From the NCBI RefSeq assembly GCF_016806065.1, contig NZ_CP032405.1, positions 1,224,501 to 1,288,500 of the forward strand: a DNA stretch of 64,000 nt. Direction: 5' to 3'. The notes under the pieces are model-generated. The model did no database searches. It saw nothing but the letters and a program-made list of their open reading frames with translations, and was not told the DNA's origin. Shown one piece after another: positions 7,197-16,259 of this stretch. The stretch's first letter is position 1, and each line of letters begins with the position of its first letter. This DNA is from Rhizobium rosettiformans. Its GTDB lineage: Bacteria; Pseudomonadota; Alphaproteobacteria; Rhizobiales; Rhizobiaceae. A program made the position numbers and the translations under genes.

Positions 7197-8081
7197 TCAG
7201 GGCCGGGTGCTGGGCTTACGCGGGGCCGGATGCAGCAGGCGGCGCATCTGTACCATGGCCATGGGCGTCGAAAGGCTGGTGGCGTCACTCTCCAGAGTAA
7301 GCTCGTCACCGCAGCGCTTGGCAGTTTGCATCAGAATTTCGAAGACACTGGCCGTCGCCAATTGCAGCGCCTTTTCTTCGTCCAGGCCTTCGAGAAGACG
7401 TGCCAGAAAGACGGCGGCGAGAAGATCGCCCAACCCGTTTGGCGGATTGTCGATAAGCCGGTGTTCGGCAAGCAGAGCCGATCGGCCACTCAGCAGGAGG
7501 TTTCCCGTCCCCTTCGCCATCATTGGCACTGCGGAGGTGACAAGCATGCGTTTCGGTCCGAGATCGCCTGCCGCTTCAATGATGGCCTGGTTGCTTGGCA
7601 GTTCGCGCCCTGCCAGCCACTGCAGTTCGTAGCGATTGGGTGTCGCAAGATCGGCAAGCGGAATAAGCTGTTCTCGAATGGCCGTTGCAGTTTCGACTGG
7701 AACGTAAAGCCCTCCGAGATCGCCGATTACGGGGTCGCAAACATAGAGCAGATCCGGATTTTTCTGTTTGGCAGCCTCAACGAGACGAGCGATAGCGGCT
7801 GGCTGGCGGGCGCTGCCGAAGTATCCGGACAAGATTGCGGAAACCTCTCCGAGCCAGGGCGCCCGGATCAGGTCATCAATTGCGCTGTCGAAGTCGTCAT
7901 CGGGAAATCGCAGCCGTGTCGCCGGACCATGTCCCGGATGCCAGGGAAGCACGATTGTCGGAAGTGCCCAGATCGGCCGACCGAGGGCCTCTAGGGCGAA
8001 CACGGCAGCTCTGTTGCCCACAGATCCACGGACAACATGGCTTGAGATGACGATAACTGCACCCTTGTTTATTTCGCGCAT
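7197..8081 (-). CDS. pdxY: Pyridoxal kinase
   Basis: A ribokinase-family enzyme that phosphorylates pyridoxal in the salvage route to pyridoxal 5'-phosphate. It has 294 residues. The N-terminal SSHVVRGSVGNRAAVFALEALG is the pyridoxal-binding segment. YCDPVIGD-like VCDPVIGDLGGLYVP, TPNRYELQWLAG and the C-terminal anion-hole/catalytic motif NGLGDLLAAVFLA follow. The last motif reads GLGD where GTGD is more usual, but the catalytic aspartate is kept. It is divergent from the glutamate dehydrogenase gene. pdxY and pdxK are not easily separated by sequence; pdxY is favoured by size and overall match. Confidence 0.9.
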   Translation of the reverse strand: MREINKGAVIVISSHVVRGSVGNRAAVFALEALGRPIWALPTIVLPWHPGHGPATRLRFPDDDFDSAIDDLIRAPWLGEVSAILSGYFGSARQPAAIARLVEAAKQKNPDLLYVCDPVIGDLGGLYVPVETATAIREQLIPLADLATPNRYELQWLAGRELPSNQAIIEAAGDLGPKRMLVTSAVPMMAKGTGNLLLSGRSALLAEHRLIDNPPNGLGDLLAAVFLARLLEGLDEEKALQLATASVFEILMQTAKRCGDELTLESDATSLSTPMAMVQMRRLLHPAPRKPSTRP

Positions 8082-8268
8082 TTTGTGTGATTCACCTTAT
8101 CGCCCAGCAATCGAACTGGAAAAACACCATCTGGTACAAAAATTTCCTGAGTTTTACGAATTTGACCGCATATTTTCGCCTGATTTTTTCCTATTTCTGT
8201 TCCATACATACTTTTGCAAGCCATTTGCGTGAAGATTACGCGCAATGGCGCGATTTACGGAGGGGTAC
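8082..8268. promoter_or_regulatory. Divergent pdxY/glutamate dehydrogenase promoter region
   Basis: A 187-base gap that is clearly AT-rich between 8130 and 8220 compared with its surroundings, as expected for a strong or highly regulated promoter. TTGACC at about 8163 resembles a -35 element for the rightward gene, but no convincing -10 sits 16-18 bases later. Confidence 0.35.
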
Positions 8269-11200
8269 ATGGGCAGGACCGGGTTCAGCAAGCGGGACGA
8301 ATTGCTGGAAAATGCGGAGCAGATGGCGCGAGAAACGGGCGATGCCCATGTGTCGCTGAAAGTCATATTCGGAAGAGCAAGCAACGACGACCTCGATCGC
8401 TACGATGCGTCGATGCTGGCACGATCGGCTTCGAGAGCCGCAAATGACATTGCGGCTTGGGATCGCACGACGCCCCATATCAGCATCGATACCATCGAGG
8501 GAGTGAGCCCGAACGGCATTCCAGTCAGCGTTCTCTCCATTGTCGACCACAACAAGTCCTTCCTCTACGATTCGCTGATGGGCGAGGTGACCAGCCACTA
8601 TCGCGACATCTATATGGCGGTTCATCCTATCCTTGCCGTAACACCGCGCGGTGACATCTCACTGTCGAACCCGGACTCCGATCCGGAAGGCGCGATCAAG
8701 GTCAGCTATATTCAACTTCATCTTGCGCCGCTCTCAGCGGAGCAGTCCGCCGATCTGATAGGGCGGCTCCAGAACGTGCTGGCGCAGGTCAAGATGGCGG
8801 CGACCGACTGGAAGCCGATGCTGAATTTGCTGGAAACAGCGCTTTCGGAGCTTCGCGATCTGTCTGCCGGACGGACCGAAGCTGAGCGCGACGAAGCGGT
8901 CGCGTTCCTCGAGTGGTTGCGCAACAACAATTTCACCTTCCTGGGCATGCGCGAATACACCTATTCAGGCGATGGAGCGGAAGCGACCGTTGAGCGCGAG
9001 AAGGGCAGCGGCCTCGGCATTCTCTCGGACCCTGATGTTCGCGTGCTTCGCCAGGGGCAGCACCAGGTCACGACCACCCCCGAGATCCTGGCCTTCCTGC
9101 AAGGTCCCGACTACCTCATCGTCACCAAGGCGAATGTCAAATCCGTCGTCCACCGCCGCGCCTACATGGATTATATTGGCATCAAACGCTTTGGTCCGAA
9201 CGGCAAGGTCGCGGGCGAGCTCCGCATCGTCGGCCTGTTTACAGCCACTGCCTATACGCGCTCGGTCAATCAGATCCCCCTTTTGCGCGCCAAGGTCGAG
9301 AAGGTCGTCTCCCACTTCGACTTCGACCCCCGCAGCCATTCCGGCCGGATGCTGCAGAACACGCTGGAAAACTATCCCCGCGACGATCTCTTCCAGATCA
9401 CACCGGACCTGCTGGCGAAATTCTGCGAACAGATCAACGATCTCTCGGAGCGCCCGCGCGTTCGCGTCTTGCCCCGCATCGACCATTTCGATCGTTTCGT
9501 CTCGCTGATCGTTTACGTGCCCCGCGAAGACTACAATTCGATGGTTCGCGAGAAGATCGGCCTCTATTTCCAGTCCGTCTACAACGGGCATGTTTCAGCC
9601 TTCTATCCGGCCTTCCCTGAAGGCGGCGTGGCCCGCGTGCATATCATCATCGGCCGACGCGAGGGAGCGACACCTCAGATCCCTCAGGCGGCGCTTGAAG
9701 AGGCGGTGCGCCAGATCACGGCTCGCTGGTCGGATCGGTTCGCGGCCCTTGCCGGCAAAGGTGCTCCGACGCTCGAAGTGGGTCAGGCATTCGAGGAAGC
9801 CTTTACCCCGGAAGAGGCGGTCAGCGATCTCAGGCACATCAACGCCTGCATCGCAGGCGCCCCGCTATCGCTCGAATTCCACCAGGTGACGGACGAGCGC
9901 GGCCCACTTCTCTATCTCAAGATCTTCCATGTGAGTGATCATCTTCCCCTGTCGCGTCGTGTGCCTCTGCTCGAAAACCTCGGATTCCGGGTGATCAGCG
10001 AACGCACGTTCGACATCGGCATCGGTCGCTCCGACGAAGAGCAGCGTGTCATCGTTCTCCACGACATGGAACTGCAGGTCCCAGATGGGGTGAACTTCGA
10101 CATCAAGCAGCATGCGACACCGGTGGAAGAAGCCTTTCTTGCCGCCTTTACGGGCGCCGTCGACAACGACGCATTCAACCGCCTGATCCTCGCAGCAGGC
10201 GTCACTGTCCGCGGGGCATCTGTACTGAGGGCCTATGCCGCCTATCTTCGCCAGGCAGGTGCGGTCTATTCACTGACCTACATGGCGGAAACGCTGACCA
10301 AACACCCGGCCATCGCGGCCGACCTGGTGGCCCTCTTCAAGAACCGCTTCGATGTCTCGCTGGCAGAGAAGAACCGCAAGAGCCGCCACGCTGAACTGCT
10401 TGACGCGCTGGAAAGCAAGCTGAACGACGTCAAGATCCTTGATGAGGACCGGATCGTGCGTCGCTACATCAATGCGATCGAGGCGACACTCAGAACCAAT
10501 TTCTACCAGAAGGGCTATCAACAGAGCGATCGCCCGATGCTCGCCTTCAAGTTCGATCCGCACAAGCTGGACGGCCTGCCCGAACCCCGTCCGTTCCGCG
10601 AGATCTTCGTCTACGGCGTCGAGGTCGAAGGCGTTCATCTGCGCTTCGGCAAGGTGGCCCGAGGCGGTCTGCGCTGGTCGGATCGCGCGCAGGACTACCG
10701 CACGGAAGTGCTCGGTCTCGTCAAGGCGCAGCAGGTCAAGAATGCCGTAATCGTGCCGGTCGGTGCGAAGGGCGGCTTCTTCCCCAAGCAGCTCCCGCCT
10801 GCGACCAACCGCGAAGCCTGGTTCGCCGCCGGTACGGAAGCCTACAAAACCTACATCCGCACCCTCCTGTCGATCACCGACAACATCGTTGCCGGTGAGA
10901 TCGTCCCGCCAGCGAACACCCTCCGGCCGGATGGCGACGATCCCTATTTCGTTGTTGCCGCCGACAAGGGCACGGCGACCTTCTCGGACACCGCGAACGG
11001 GCTGGCCCAGGAAGCGGGCTTCTGGCTCGACGATGCCTTTGCCTCTGGTGGCTCTGCTGGATACGACCACAAGAAGATGGGCATCACCGCCCGCGGCGCC
11101 TGGGAAACGGTCAAGCGCCACTTCCGGGAAATCGATACCGATATCCAGACGACGCCGTTCACTGTGGCGGGCGTCGGTGACATGTCGGGCGACGTCTTCG

Positions 11201-13056
11201 GCAACGGCATGCTGCTCTCGGAAAAGATCAGGCTGATTGCAGCTTTCGACCATCGCGACATCTTCATCGATCCCAACCCGGATCCGGCCACCTCGTTTGC
11301 CGAGCGCAAGCGCATGTTTGATCTGCCGCGTTCCAGCTGGCAGGACTATGACCGCTCGACGCTGTCGGCTGGCGCGATGATCATTTCTCGTGCCGAGAAA
11401 TCCGTCAAACTCACCCCGGAAGCGGCTGCGGCCATCGGTCTTGAAACGACCACCGCCACGCCGATGGATATCATGACGGCAATCCTCAAGGCGCCGGTGG
11501 ATCTCCTGTGGTTCGGCGGTATTGGCACATACATCAAGGCAGCAGCCGAGACCGATGCCGAAGTCGGTGACCGCGCCAATGATGCAATCCGCGTCAACGC
11601 AGCCGATGTCCGCGCCAAGGTCATCGGCGAAGGCGCCAATCTGGGCGTGACCCAGAAGGGCCGCATCGCCTACGCCTTAAACGGTGGCCGCTGCAACTCC
11701 GATGCGATCGACAACTCGGCCGGGGTGAATTCCTCGGACGTCGAGGTCAACATCAAGATCGCCTTGAGCCCGGCCATGCTGGAGGGGCGTCTGCCGCGGG
11801 AGAAACGCAATGTGCTGCTCGCCGAGATGACGGACGAAGTGGCAGATCTCGTTCTGCGCAACAACTACCTCCAGTCGCTGTCGATCTCGCTCACTGAAGC
11901 CAAGGGTGCCGGCAATCGCGAAGAGCTGAGCCGGCTCATGGATTATCTCGAGGGCATGGGGCGCCTCAACCGCAAGGTCGAGACACTTCCGGATTCCTCC
12001 GCTGTTGCGGAGCGCTATGTCTCGGGCAAGGCGCTGACGCGACCGGAAATCGGCGTGCTGCTCTCTTATGCGAAGATCGTGCTCTTCGATCAGCTGATTG
12101 ACTCGGACCTTCCGGACGACAGCTATTGCGAGGCGACTCTGTTCAACTACTTCCCGGCCGCCATGCGCGACAGCTTTGCGAGCGACATCGCCGGTCATCG
12201 CCTCCGCCGTGAAATTATCGCGACGGTTCTCGCCAACCACGCCATCAATCGTGGCGGCCCCGGCTTTGTCGTTTCGGTCTGCGACGCGACGGGGAGCTCG
12301 CCGGACACCGTCGTCAAGGCAGCACTGGTCACCCGCGAGGCGCTCGGTCTGACGCCGCTCTGGGACAAGATCGACGCCCTGGACGCCCGCATCCCGGGGC
12401 AGACCCAGAACCGGCTCTATGCGATCATCTCCGAGATCTATGCGGCCATGACCCGGCTGCTGATCGACACCGGCTACGTGAAGGGTTCGATCGGCGATGC
12501 CGTGGCGCAGTTGAAGGCCGCGGTCGCTTCGGCGTCTCCCGTGTTCAAGAAGACGGTTCCGACCGCCCTTCGTCAGCACTTCGACGACCAGATCGCTGCC
12601 CTGATCGAAGCCGGCGCACCGGAAGCATTGGCATCCGAGGTCGTCAATCTGCAGACGATGCAGCTGCTGCCCGAGATCCTGCAGATTGCCGAACGCACCG
12701 GCACCGATTTCGCCGGCGCCATGCGCGGCTTCTTCGCAGTCTCCGAAGCCTTCCGCATCGGCCGGATCATCGAGAATGCGGGACGGATCCAGACGGCCGA
12801 CCACTACGACAGCCTGGCGCTGACACGCAGCCTCGACCGAATCGGTCAGGCGCGCAGACAGATCGTCTGTGTGGCGCTGACGAGCCACGGCAAGGAGCCG
12901 CAACCGGTTCAGGCGTGGATTGCGACGGACAGAAACCGCGTCGAGCGGATCGGCAAAGAACTGTCGTCGATCGTCGACAGCGGCGAACCGAGCATTTCCA
13001 AGCTCGCTGTCGCCGCCGGGCTTCTGGGTGATCTTGCACAGGACCACGTGAGGTGA
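8269..13056 (+). CDS. gdhB: NAD-specific glutamate dehydrogenase, large (180 kDa) type
   Basis: Oxidatively deaminates glutamate to 2-oxoglutarate and ammonium with NAD. At 1,595 residues it belongs to the large L_180 class found in many proteobacteria. The first 700 or so residues hold ACT-like regulatory segments. The catalytic core starts near residue 770 with FREIFVYGVEVEGVHLRFGKVARGGLRWSDR and RTEVLGLVKAQQVKNAVIVPVGAKGGF, which carries the catalytic lysine. GVGDMSGDVFGNGMLLS is the dinucleotide-binding part, and GIGTYIKAAAE and VIGEGANLGVTQKGRI follow. ATG 8269 (MGRTGF) is chosen because GGAGGGG lies just upstream at 8260-8266; ATG 8245 is an in-frame alternative. It is monocistronic or read through into the UMF1 gene 30 bases on. 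Confidence 0.95.
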   Translation: MGRTGFSKRDELLENAEQMARETGDAHVSLKVIFGRASNDDLDRYDASMLARSASRAANDIAAWDRTTPHISIDTIEGVSPNGIPVSVLSIVDHNKSFLYDSLMGEVTSHYRDIYMAVHPILAVTPRGDISLSNPDSDPEGAIKVSYIQLHLAPLSAEQSADLIGRLQNVLAQVKMAATDWKPMLNLLETALSELRDLSAGRTEAERDEAVAFLEWLRNNNFTFLGMREYTYSGDGAEATVEREKGSGLGILSDPDVRVLRQGQHQVTTTPEILAFLQGPDYLIVTKANVKSVVHRRAYMDYIGIKRFGPNGKVAGELRIVGLFTATAYTRSVNQIPLLRAKVEKVVSHFDFDPRSHSGRMLQNTLENYPRDDLFQITPDLLAKFCEQINDLSERPRVRVLPRIDHFDRFVSLIVYVPREDYNSMVREKIGLYFQSVYNGHVSAFYPAFPEGGVARVHIIIGRREGATPQIPQAALEEAVRQITARWSDRFAALAGKGAPTLEVGQAFEEAFTPEEAVSDLRHINACIAGAPLSLEFHQVTDERGPLLYLKIFHVSDHLPLSRRVPLLENLGFRVISERTFDIGIGRSDEEQRVIVLHDMELQVPDGVNFDIKQHATPVEEAFLAAFTGAVDNDAFNRLILAAGVTVRGASVLRAYAAYLRQAGAVYSLTYMAETLTKHPAIAADLVALFKNRFDVSLAEKNRKSRHAELLDALESKLNDVKILDEDRIVRRYINAIEATLRTNFYQKGYQQSDRPMLAFKFDPHKLDGLPEPRPFREIFVYGVEVEGVHLRFGKVARGGLRWSDRAQDYRTEVLGLVKAQQVKNAVIVPVGAKGGFFPKQLPPATNREAWFAAGTEAYKTYIRTLLSITDNIVAGEIVPPANTLRPDGDDPYFVVAADKGTATFSDTANGLAQEAGFWLDDAFASGGSAGYDHKKMGITARGAWETVKRHFREIDTDIQTTPFTVAGVGDMSGDVFGNGMLLSEKIRLIAAFDHRDIFIDPNPDPATSFAERKRMFDLPRSSWQDYDRSTLSAGAMIISRAEKSVKLTPEAAAAIGLETTTATPMDIMTAILKAPVDLLWFGGIGTYIKAAAETDAEVGDRANDAIRVNAADVRAKVIGEGANLGVTQKGRIAYALNGGRCNSDAIDNSAGVNSSDVEVNIKIALSPAMLEGRLPREKRNVLLAEMTDEVADLVLRNNYLQSLSISLTEAKGAGNREELSRLMDYLEGMGRLNRKVETLPDSSAVAERYVSGKALTRPEIGVLLSYAKIVLFDQLIDSDLPDDSYCEATLFNYFPAAMRDSFASDIAGHRLRREIIATVLANHAINRGGPGFVVSVCDATGSSPDTVVKAALVTREALGLTPLWDKIDALDARIPGQTQNRLYAIISEIYAAMTRLLIDTGYVKGSIGDAVAQLKAAVASASPVFKKTVPTALRQHFDDQIAALIEAGAPEALASEVVNLQTMQLLPEILQIAERTGTDFAGAMRGFFAVSEAFRIGRIIENAGRIQTADHYDSLALTRSLDRIGQARRQIVCVALTSHGKEPQPVQAWIATDRNRVERIGKELSSIVDSGEPSISKLAVAAGLLGDLAQDHVR

Positions 13057-13086
13057 CACTGTCCCGGGGCTTTAGAGGCTCCGGGG

Positions 13087-14487
13087 GTGCGCGTGACGAC
13101 ACGTACAGACATGAAGACCAGCCACGGCACCATCGACAGGGGTGTTCGTGGCTGGATGTTTTTTGACTGGGCAGCACAGCCCTTCTTCACCGTGGTCACG
13201 ACCTTCATTTTCGGTCCCTACTTCGTCTCGCGGATGACCGATGATCCGGTGAGCGCCCAGACGGCCTGGAGCAATGCGGCGACAATTTCAGGCGTCATCA
13301 TTGCCATCCTCGCACCCATCCTCGGTTCAATCGCCGACGAGTCCGGATCCAGGAAGCCCTGGATCGCCTTTTTCGCGCTGATCAAGATCGCCTGCCTCGC
13401 CCTTCTCTGGACAGCCGCTCCGGGATCGCCTGTCGCCTTCGTGATGCTGCTGATGATCCTCGCCAGCATCGCCGCGGAATTTTCCATCGTCTTCAACGAT
13501 TCCATGATGCCGCGCCTCGTCAGCCAGCAGGATGTCGGGCGCGTGTCCAACATTGCCTGGGGCATGGGCTATATGGGCGGCATGATCGTGCTGATCTTCG
13601 TGGTGCTCTTCCTTGCCGGCAACCCGACGACCGGAAAGACGCTGATCGGGCTCGATCCCCTGTTCGGTCTTGATCCGGCAACCGGCGAAGATGCGCGCAT
13701 CACGGGCCCGATTTCCGCGGTCTGGTATCTGATCTTCATCTTGCCGATGTTCTTGTTCACCCCGGACGCAGCGAAGGGCAAAGCTCTAGGCGCGGCCGTC
13801 CGGTCGGGTCTTCGCGAGATCCGCTCGACACTTGGCGAACTCCGCCATCGCAGCAACATCTTGCGTTTCCTGATTGCCCGGATGATCTATCAGGACGGCG
13901 TCAATGGACTTCTCGTGCTGGGCGGTGTCTTCGCTGCCGCCATGTTCGGCTGGTCGACGATGGAAATCGGCATCTACGGGATCATTCTCAATATCGTCGC
14001 GATCTTCGGCTGCCTCGTGGCCGGTCGCGTGGATAGGGCACTCGGGTCCAAGGTGGTGGTCATGGTGAGCCTGGGATTGCTGATCGTTGCCACCTTCGGG
14101 ATCATCTCTACCGGCGTCGACTTCACTCTCTTCGGGCTGGTGAGCCTGCCCATCACAGGCACCGACGGACTGTTCGCCACCCCCGCCGAAAAGGCTTATG
14201 TCCTCTACGGCCTGTTGATTGGTATGTCCTTCGGCCCCGTCCAGGCCTCCTCGCGCTCCTATCTCGCCCGCAGCGTCGAACTGCACGAAGCCGGCCGTTA
14301 TTTCGGCATCTACTCCCTGTCAGGCCGCGCGACGAGCTTTCTCGCGACGCTGTCCTTTTCAGTGGTCACCGCATGGTCGGGCTCGCCGCGCGCCGGCATG
14401 GCCACACTGCTAGTGTTTCTGATTGGCGGCCTCGTCCTTCTCTTGAGGACGAATTACCCGGCAACGGACGACGGTAAAGCCCTATAA
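13087..14487 (+). CDS. UMF1/Atg22-type MFS transporter
   Basis: An inner-membrane transporter of the UMF1 family within the major facilitator superfamily. The 466 residues show about twelve hydrophobic segments. The family opening RGWMFFDWAAQPFFTVVTTFIFGPYF lies near residue 20, the cytoplasmic loop motif GSIADESGSRKPWI near 90, and GPVQASSRSYLARSVELHEAGRYFGIYSLSGRATSF near 385. A polar loop around residues 180-205 separates two membrane segments. Relatives in yeast export amino acids from the vacuole; the substrate in bacteria is unknown. The GTG at 13087 is used, but ATG 13111 (MKTSHG) is possible. Proximity to the glutamate dehydrogenase gene (30 bases) hints at amino-acid transport, which is inference only. 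Confidence 0.85.
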   Translation: MRVTTRTDMKTSHGTIDRGVRGWMFFDWAAQPFFTVVTTFIFGPYFVSRMTDDPVSAQTAWSNAATISGVIIAILAPILGSIADESGSRKPWIAFFALIKIACLALLWTAAPGSPVAFVMLLMILASIAAEFSIVFNDSMMPRLVSQQDVGRVSNIAWGMGYMGGMIVLIFVVLFLAGNPTTGKTLIGLDPLFGLDPATGEDARITGPISAVWYLIFILPMFLFTPDAAKGKALGAAVRSGLREIRSTLGELRHRSNILRFLIARMIYQDGVNGLLVLGGVFAAAMFGWSTMEIGIYGIILNIVAIFGCLVAGRVDRALGSKVVVMVSLGLLIVATFGIISTGVDFTLFGLVSLPITGTDGLFATPAEKAYVLYGLLIGMSFGPVQASSRSYLARSVELHEAGRYFGIYSLSGRATSFLATLSFSVVTAWSGSPRAGMATLLVFLIGGLVLLLRTNYPATDDGKAL

Positions 14488-14488
14488 A

Positions 14489-14518
14489 AATGGCCGCTGG
14501 ATCGCTCCACCGGCCATT
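14489..14518. terminator. Bidirectional terminator between the UMF1 gene and purH
   Basis: AATGGCCG (14489-14496) pairs with CGGCCATT (14511-14518), with a further TGG/CCA inside. It starts right after the UMF1 stop and lies between convergent genes. The plus strand has no long T-run, but on the minus strand the stem is followed by TTTATAGGG. Confidence 0.6.
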
Positions 14519-14542
14519 CAGTTTCTCTGCGATCGGGCTTCC

Positions 14543-16159
14543 TCAGTGGCGGAAGTGACGGACGCCGGTAAAGACCATTGCCACGCCATGTTCGTCGGCA
14601 GCTGCAATCACTTCTTCGTCGCGCATAGATCCACCCGGCTGGATGACAGCCGTGGCACCCGCAGCGATCGCGGCCAGAAGACCGTCCGCGAAGGGATAGA
14701 AGGCCTCGGAGGCAACCGCTGAGCCCTTGGTCAGCGGCGCCGCCAGGCCGAGCGCCTTGGCGGCGTCTTCGGCCTTCAGCGCTGCAATGCGGGCGGAATC
14801 GACTCGGCTCATCTGGCCGGCGCCGATGCCGGCCGTCTGGCCGTCCTTGGCATAGATGACGGCATTCGACTTCACGTGCTTGGCGATCTTGAAGGCGAAC
14901 TTCATATCCTCGAGCTCGGTCGCGGTCGGCGCGCGCTTGGTCACCACCTTGAGGTCGAGATCCTCGACCATGACGTTGTCACGGCTCTGGACAAGCAGAC
15001 CACCGGAGACCGTCTTGGCCATGACGCCGCGGGCACGCGGATCGGGCAGGGCGCCCGTGGTCAGCAAGCGCAGGTTCGGCTTGGCGGCGATGATCGCCTT
15101 GGCCTCGTCGGTGACTTCAGGGGCAATGATCACTTCGGTGAAGAGCTTGACGATTTCCTGCGCGGTCTCGGCATCGAGGATCTGGTTGAGCGCGATGATG
15201 CCGCCGAACGCTGAGGTGCTGTCACAGGCCAGTGCCCGCTTGTAGGCCTCGACGAGGCTCGAGCCTGTGGCGACGCCACAAGGATTTGCATGCTTGATGA
15301 TTGCGCAGGCCGGGCCGTTTTCCGGCGGAAACTCGGCAACCAGTTCGAACGCCGCGTCCGTATCGTTGATGTTGTTGTAGGAAAGCTGTTTGCCCTGCAG
15401 CAGCGTCGCGGTCGCAACACCCGGACGGTTGTCGCCAGTCACATAGAAGCCCGCGCTCTGATGCGGGTTCTCGCCGTAGCGCATCTTTTCCTTCAACACG
15501 CCCCCGACGGTCCGGTAGGCGGGCATGTCGATCTCGAGTGCCTCGGCAAACCAGTTGGAAATTGCCGCGTCATAGGCGGCGGTACGGGCATAGGCTTTGG
15601 CCGCCAGGCGCTGACGCAGCGCATAGGTCGTCTGGCCGTCATTTTCGGAGAGCGCGGCAATCACCTCGGCATAGTCGGCCGCATCGGTGACGACGGTGAC
15701 ATAGGCGTGGTTCTTCGCCGAAGCGCGGATCATGGCGGGTCCACCGATGTCGATGTTTTCGACGGTGGTCGGATAGTCGCCGCCGGCGGCACGAACCTGT
15801 TCGAACGGATAGAGATTGATCACGGAAAGATCGATGGCCTCGATGCCGTGCGCCTTCATCGCCTCGACATGCTCTGCATCGTCCCGGATCGACAGCAGAC
15901 CGCCATGGACCAGCGGATGGAGCGTCTTGACGCGGCCATCCATGATCTCGGGAAAGCCGGTGATCTCGGAGACGTCGATGACCGGCAAGCCGGCCGCAGC
16001 AAGAGCCTTGTGGGTGCCGCCAGTCGACAGAAGACGCACGCCGCGCTGGTGCAGCGCCTGGGCGAATTCGACGATACCGGTCTTGTCGGACACCGAGAGA
16101 AGTGCGGTACGCACGCGCACGAGGTCAGGGGCGGGGATCTTCTTGGAAACGACGGCCAT
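14543..16159 (-). CDS. purH: Bifunctional AICAR transformylase / IMP cyclohydrolase
   Basis: Catalyses the last two steps of de novo IMP synthesis in the cytoplasm. It is 538 residues, the usual size. The N-terminal cyclohydrolase domain shows [48 protein letters not shown] and NLYPF. The C-terminal transformylase domain shows KHANPCGVA, whose histidine is catalytic, then [13 protein letters not shown] and the terminal [33 protein letters not shown] 16159 gives [16 protein letters not shown]. It is the last gene of the leftward block htpX-rsmB-heparinase-purH, 100 bases after the heparinase-like gene. Confidence 0.98.
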   Translation of the reverse strand: MAVVSKKIPAPDLVRVRTALLSVSDKTGIVEFAQALHQRGVRLLSTGGTHKALAAAGLPVIDVSEITGFPEIMDGRVKTLHPLVHGGLLSIRDDAEHVEAMKAHGIEAIDLSVINLYPFEQVRAAGGDYPTTVENIDIGGPAMIRASAKNHAYVTVVTDAADYAEVIAALSENDGQTTYALRQRLAAKAYARTAAYDAAISNWFAEALEIDMPAYRTVGGVLKEKMRYGENPHQSAGFYVTGDNRPGVATATLLQGKQLSYNNINDTDAAFELVAEFPPENGPACAIIKHANPCGVATGSSLVEAYKRALACDSTSAFGGIIALNQILDAETAQEIVKLFTEVIIAPEVTDEAKAIIAAKPNLRLLTTGALPDPRARGVMAKTVSGGLLVQSRDNVMVEDLDLKVVTKRAPTATELEDMKFAFKIAKHVKSNAVIYAKDGQTAGIGAGQMSRVDSARIAALKAEDAAKALGLAAPLTKGSAVASEAFYPFADGLLAAIAAGATAVIQPGGSMRDEEVIAAADEHGVAMVFTGVRHFRH

Positions 16160-16259
16160 GGTTCACTCCGAGCTGGCGGGCGCCCGGAAATGCGGCAGCG
16201 GGCGCGATGCCGCCGCCTAGCACAGCTTCACCTGTGAGGAAACCGCCAGATGCCTGCGA

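Noticed and set aside
14868..14880. TTCACGTG in purH and GTTCACGTGG in aroE (near 42673) as parS
   Set aside because: Only the 6-8 base core is present; the flanking AAAC/GTTT arms needed for ParB are missing.
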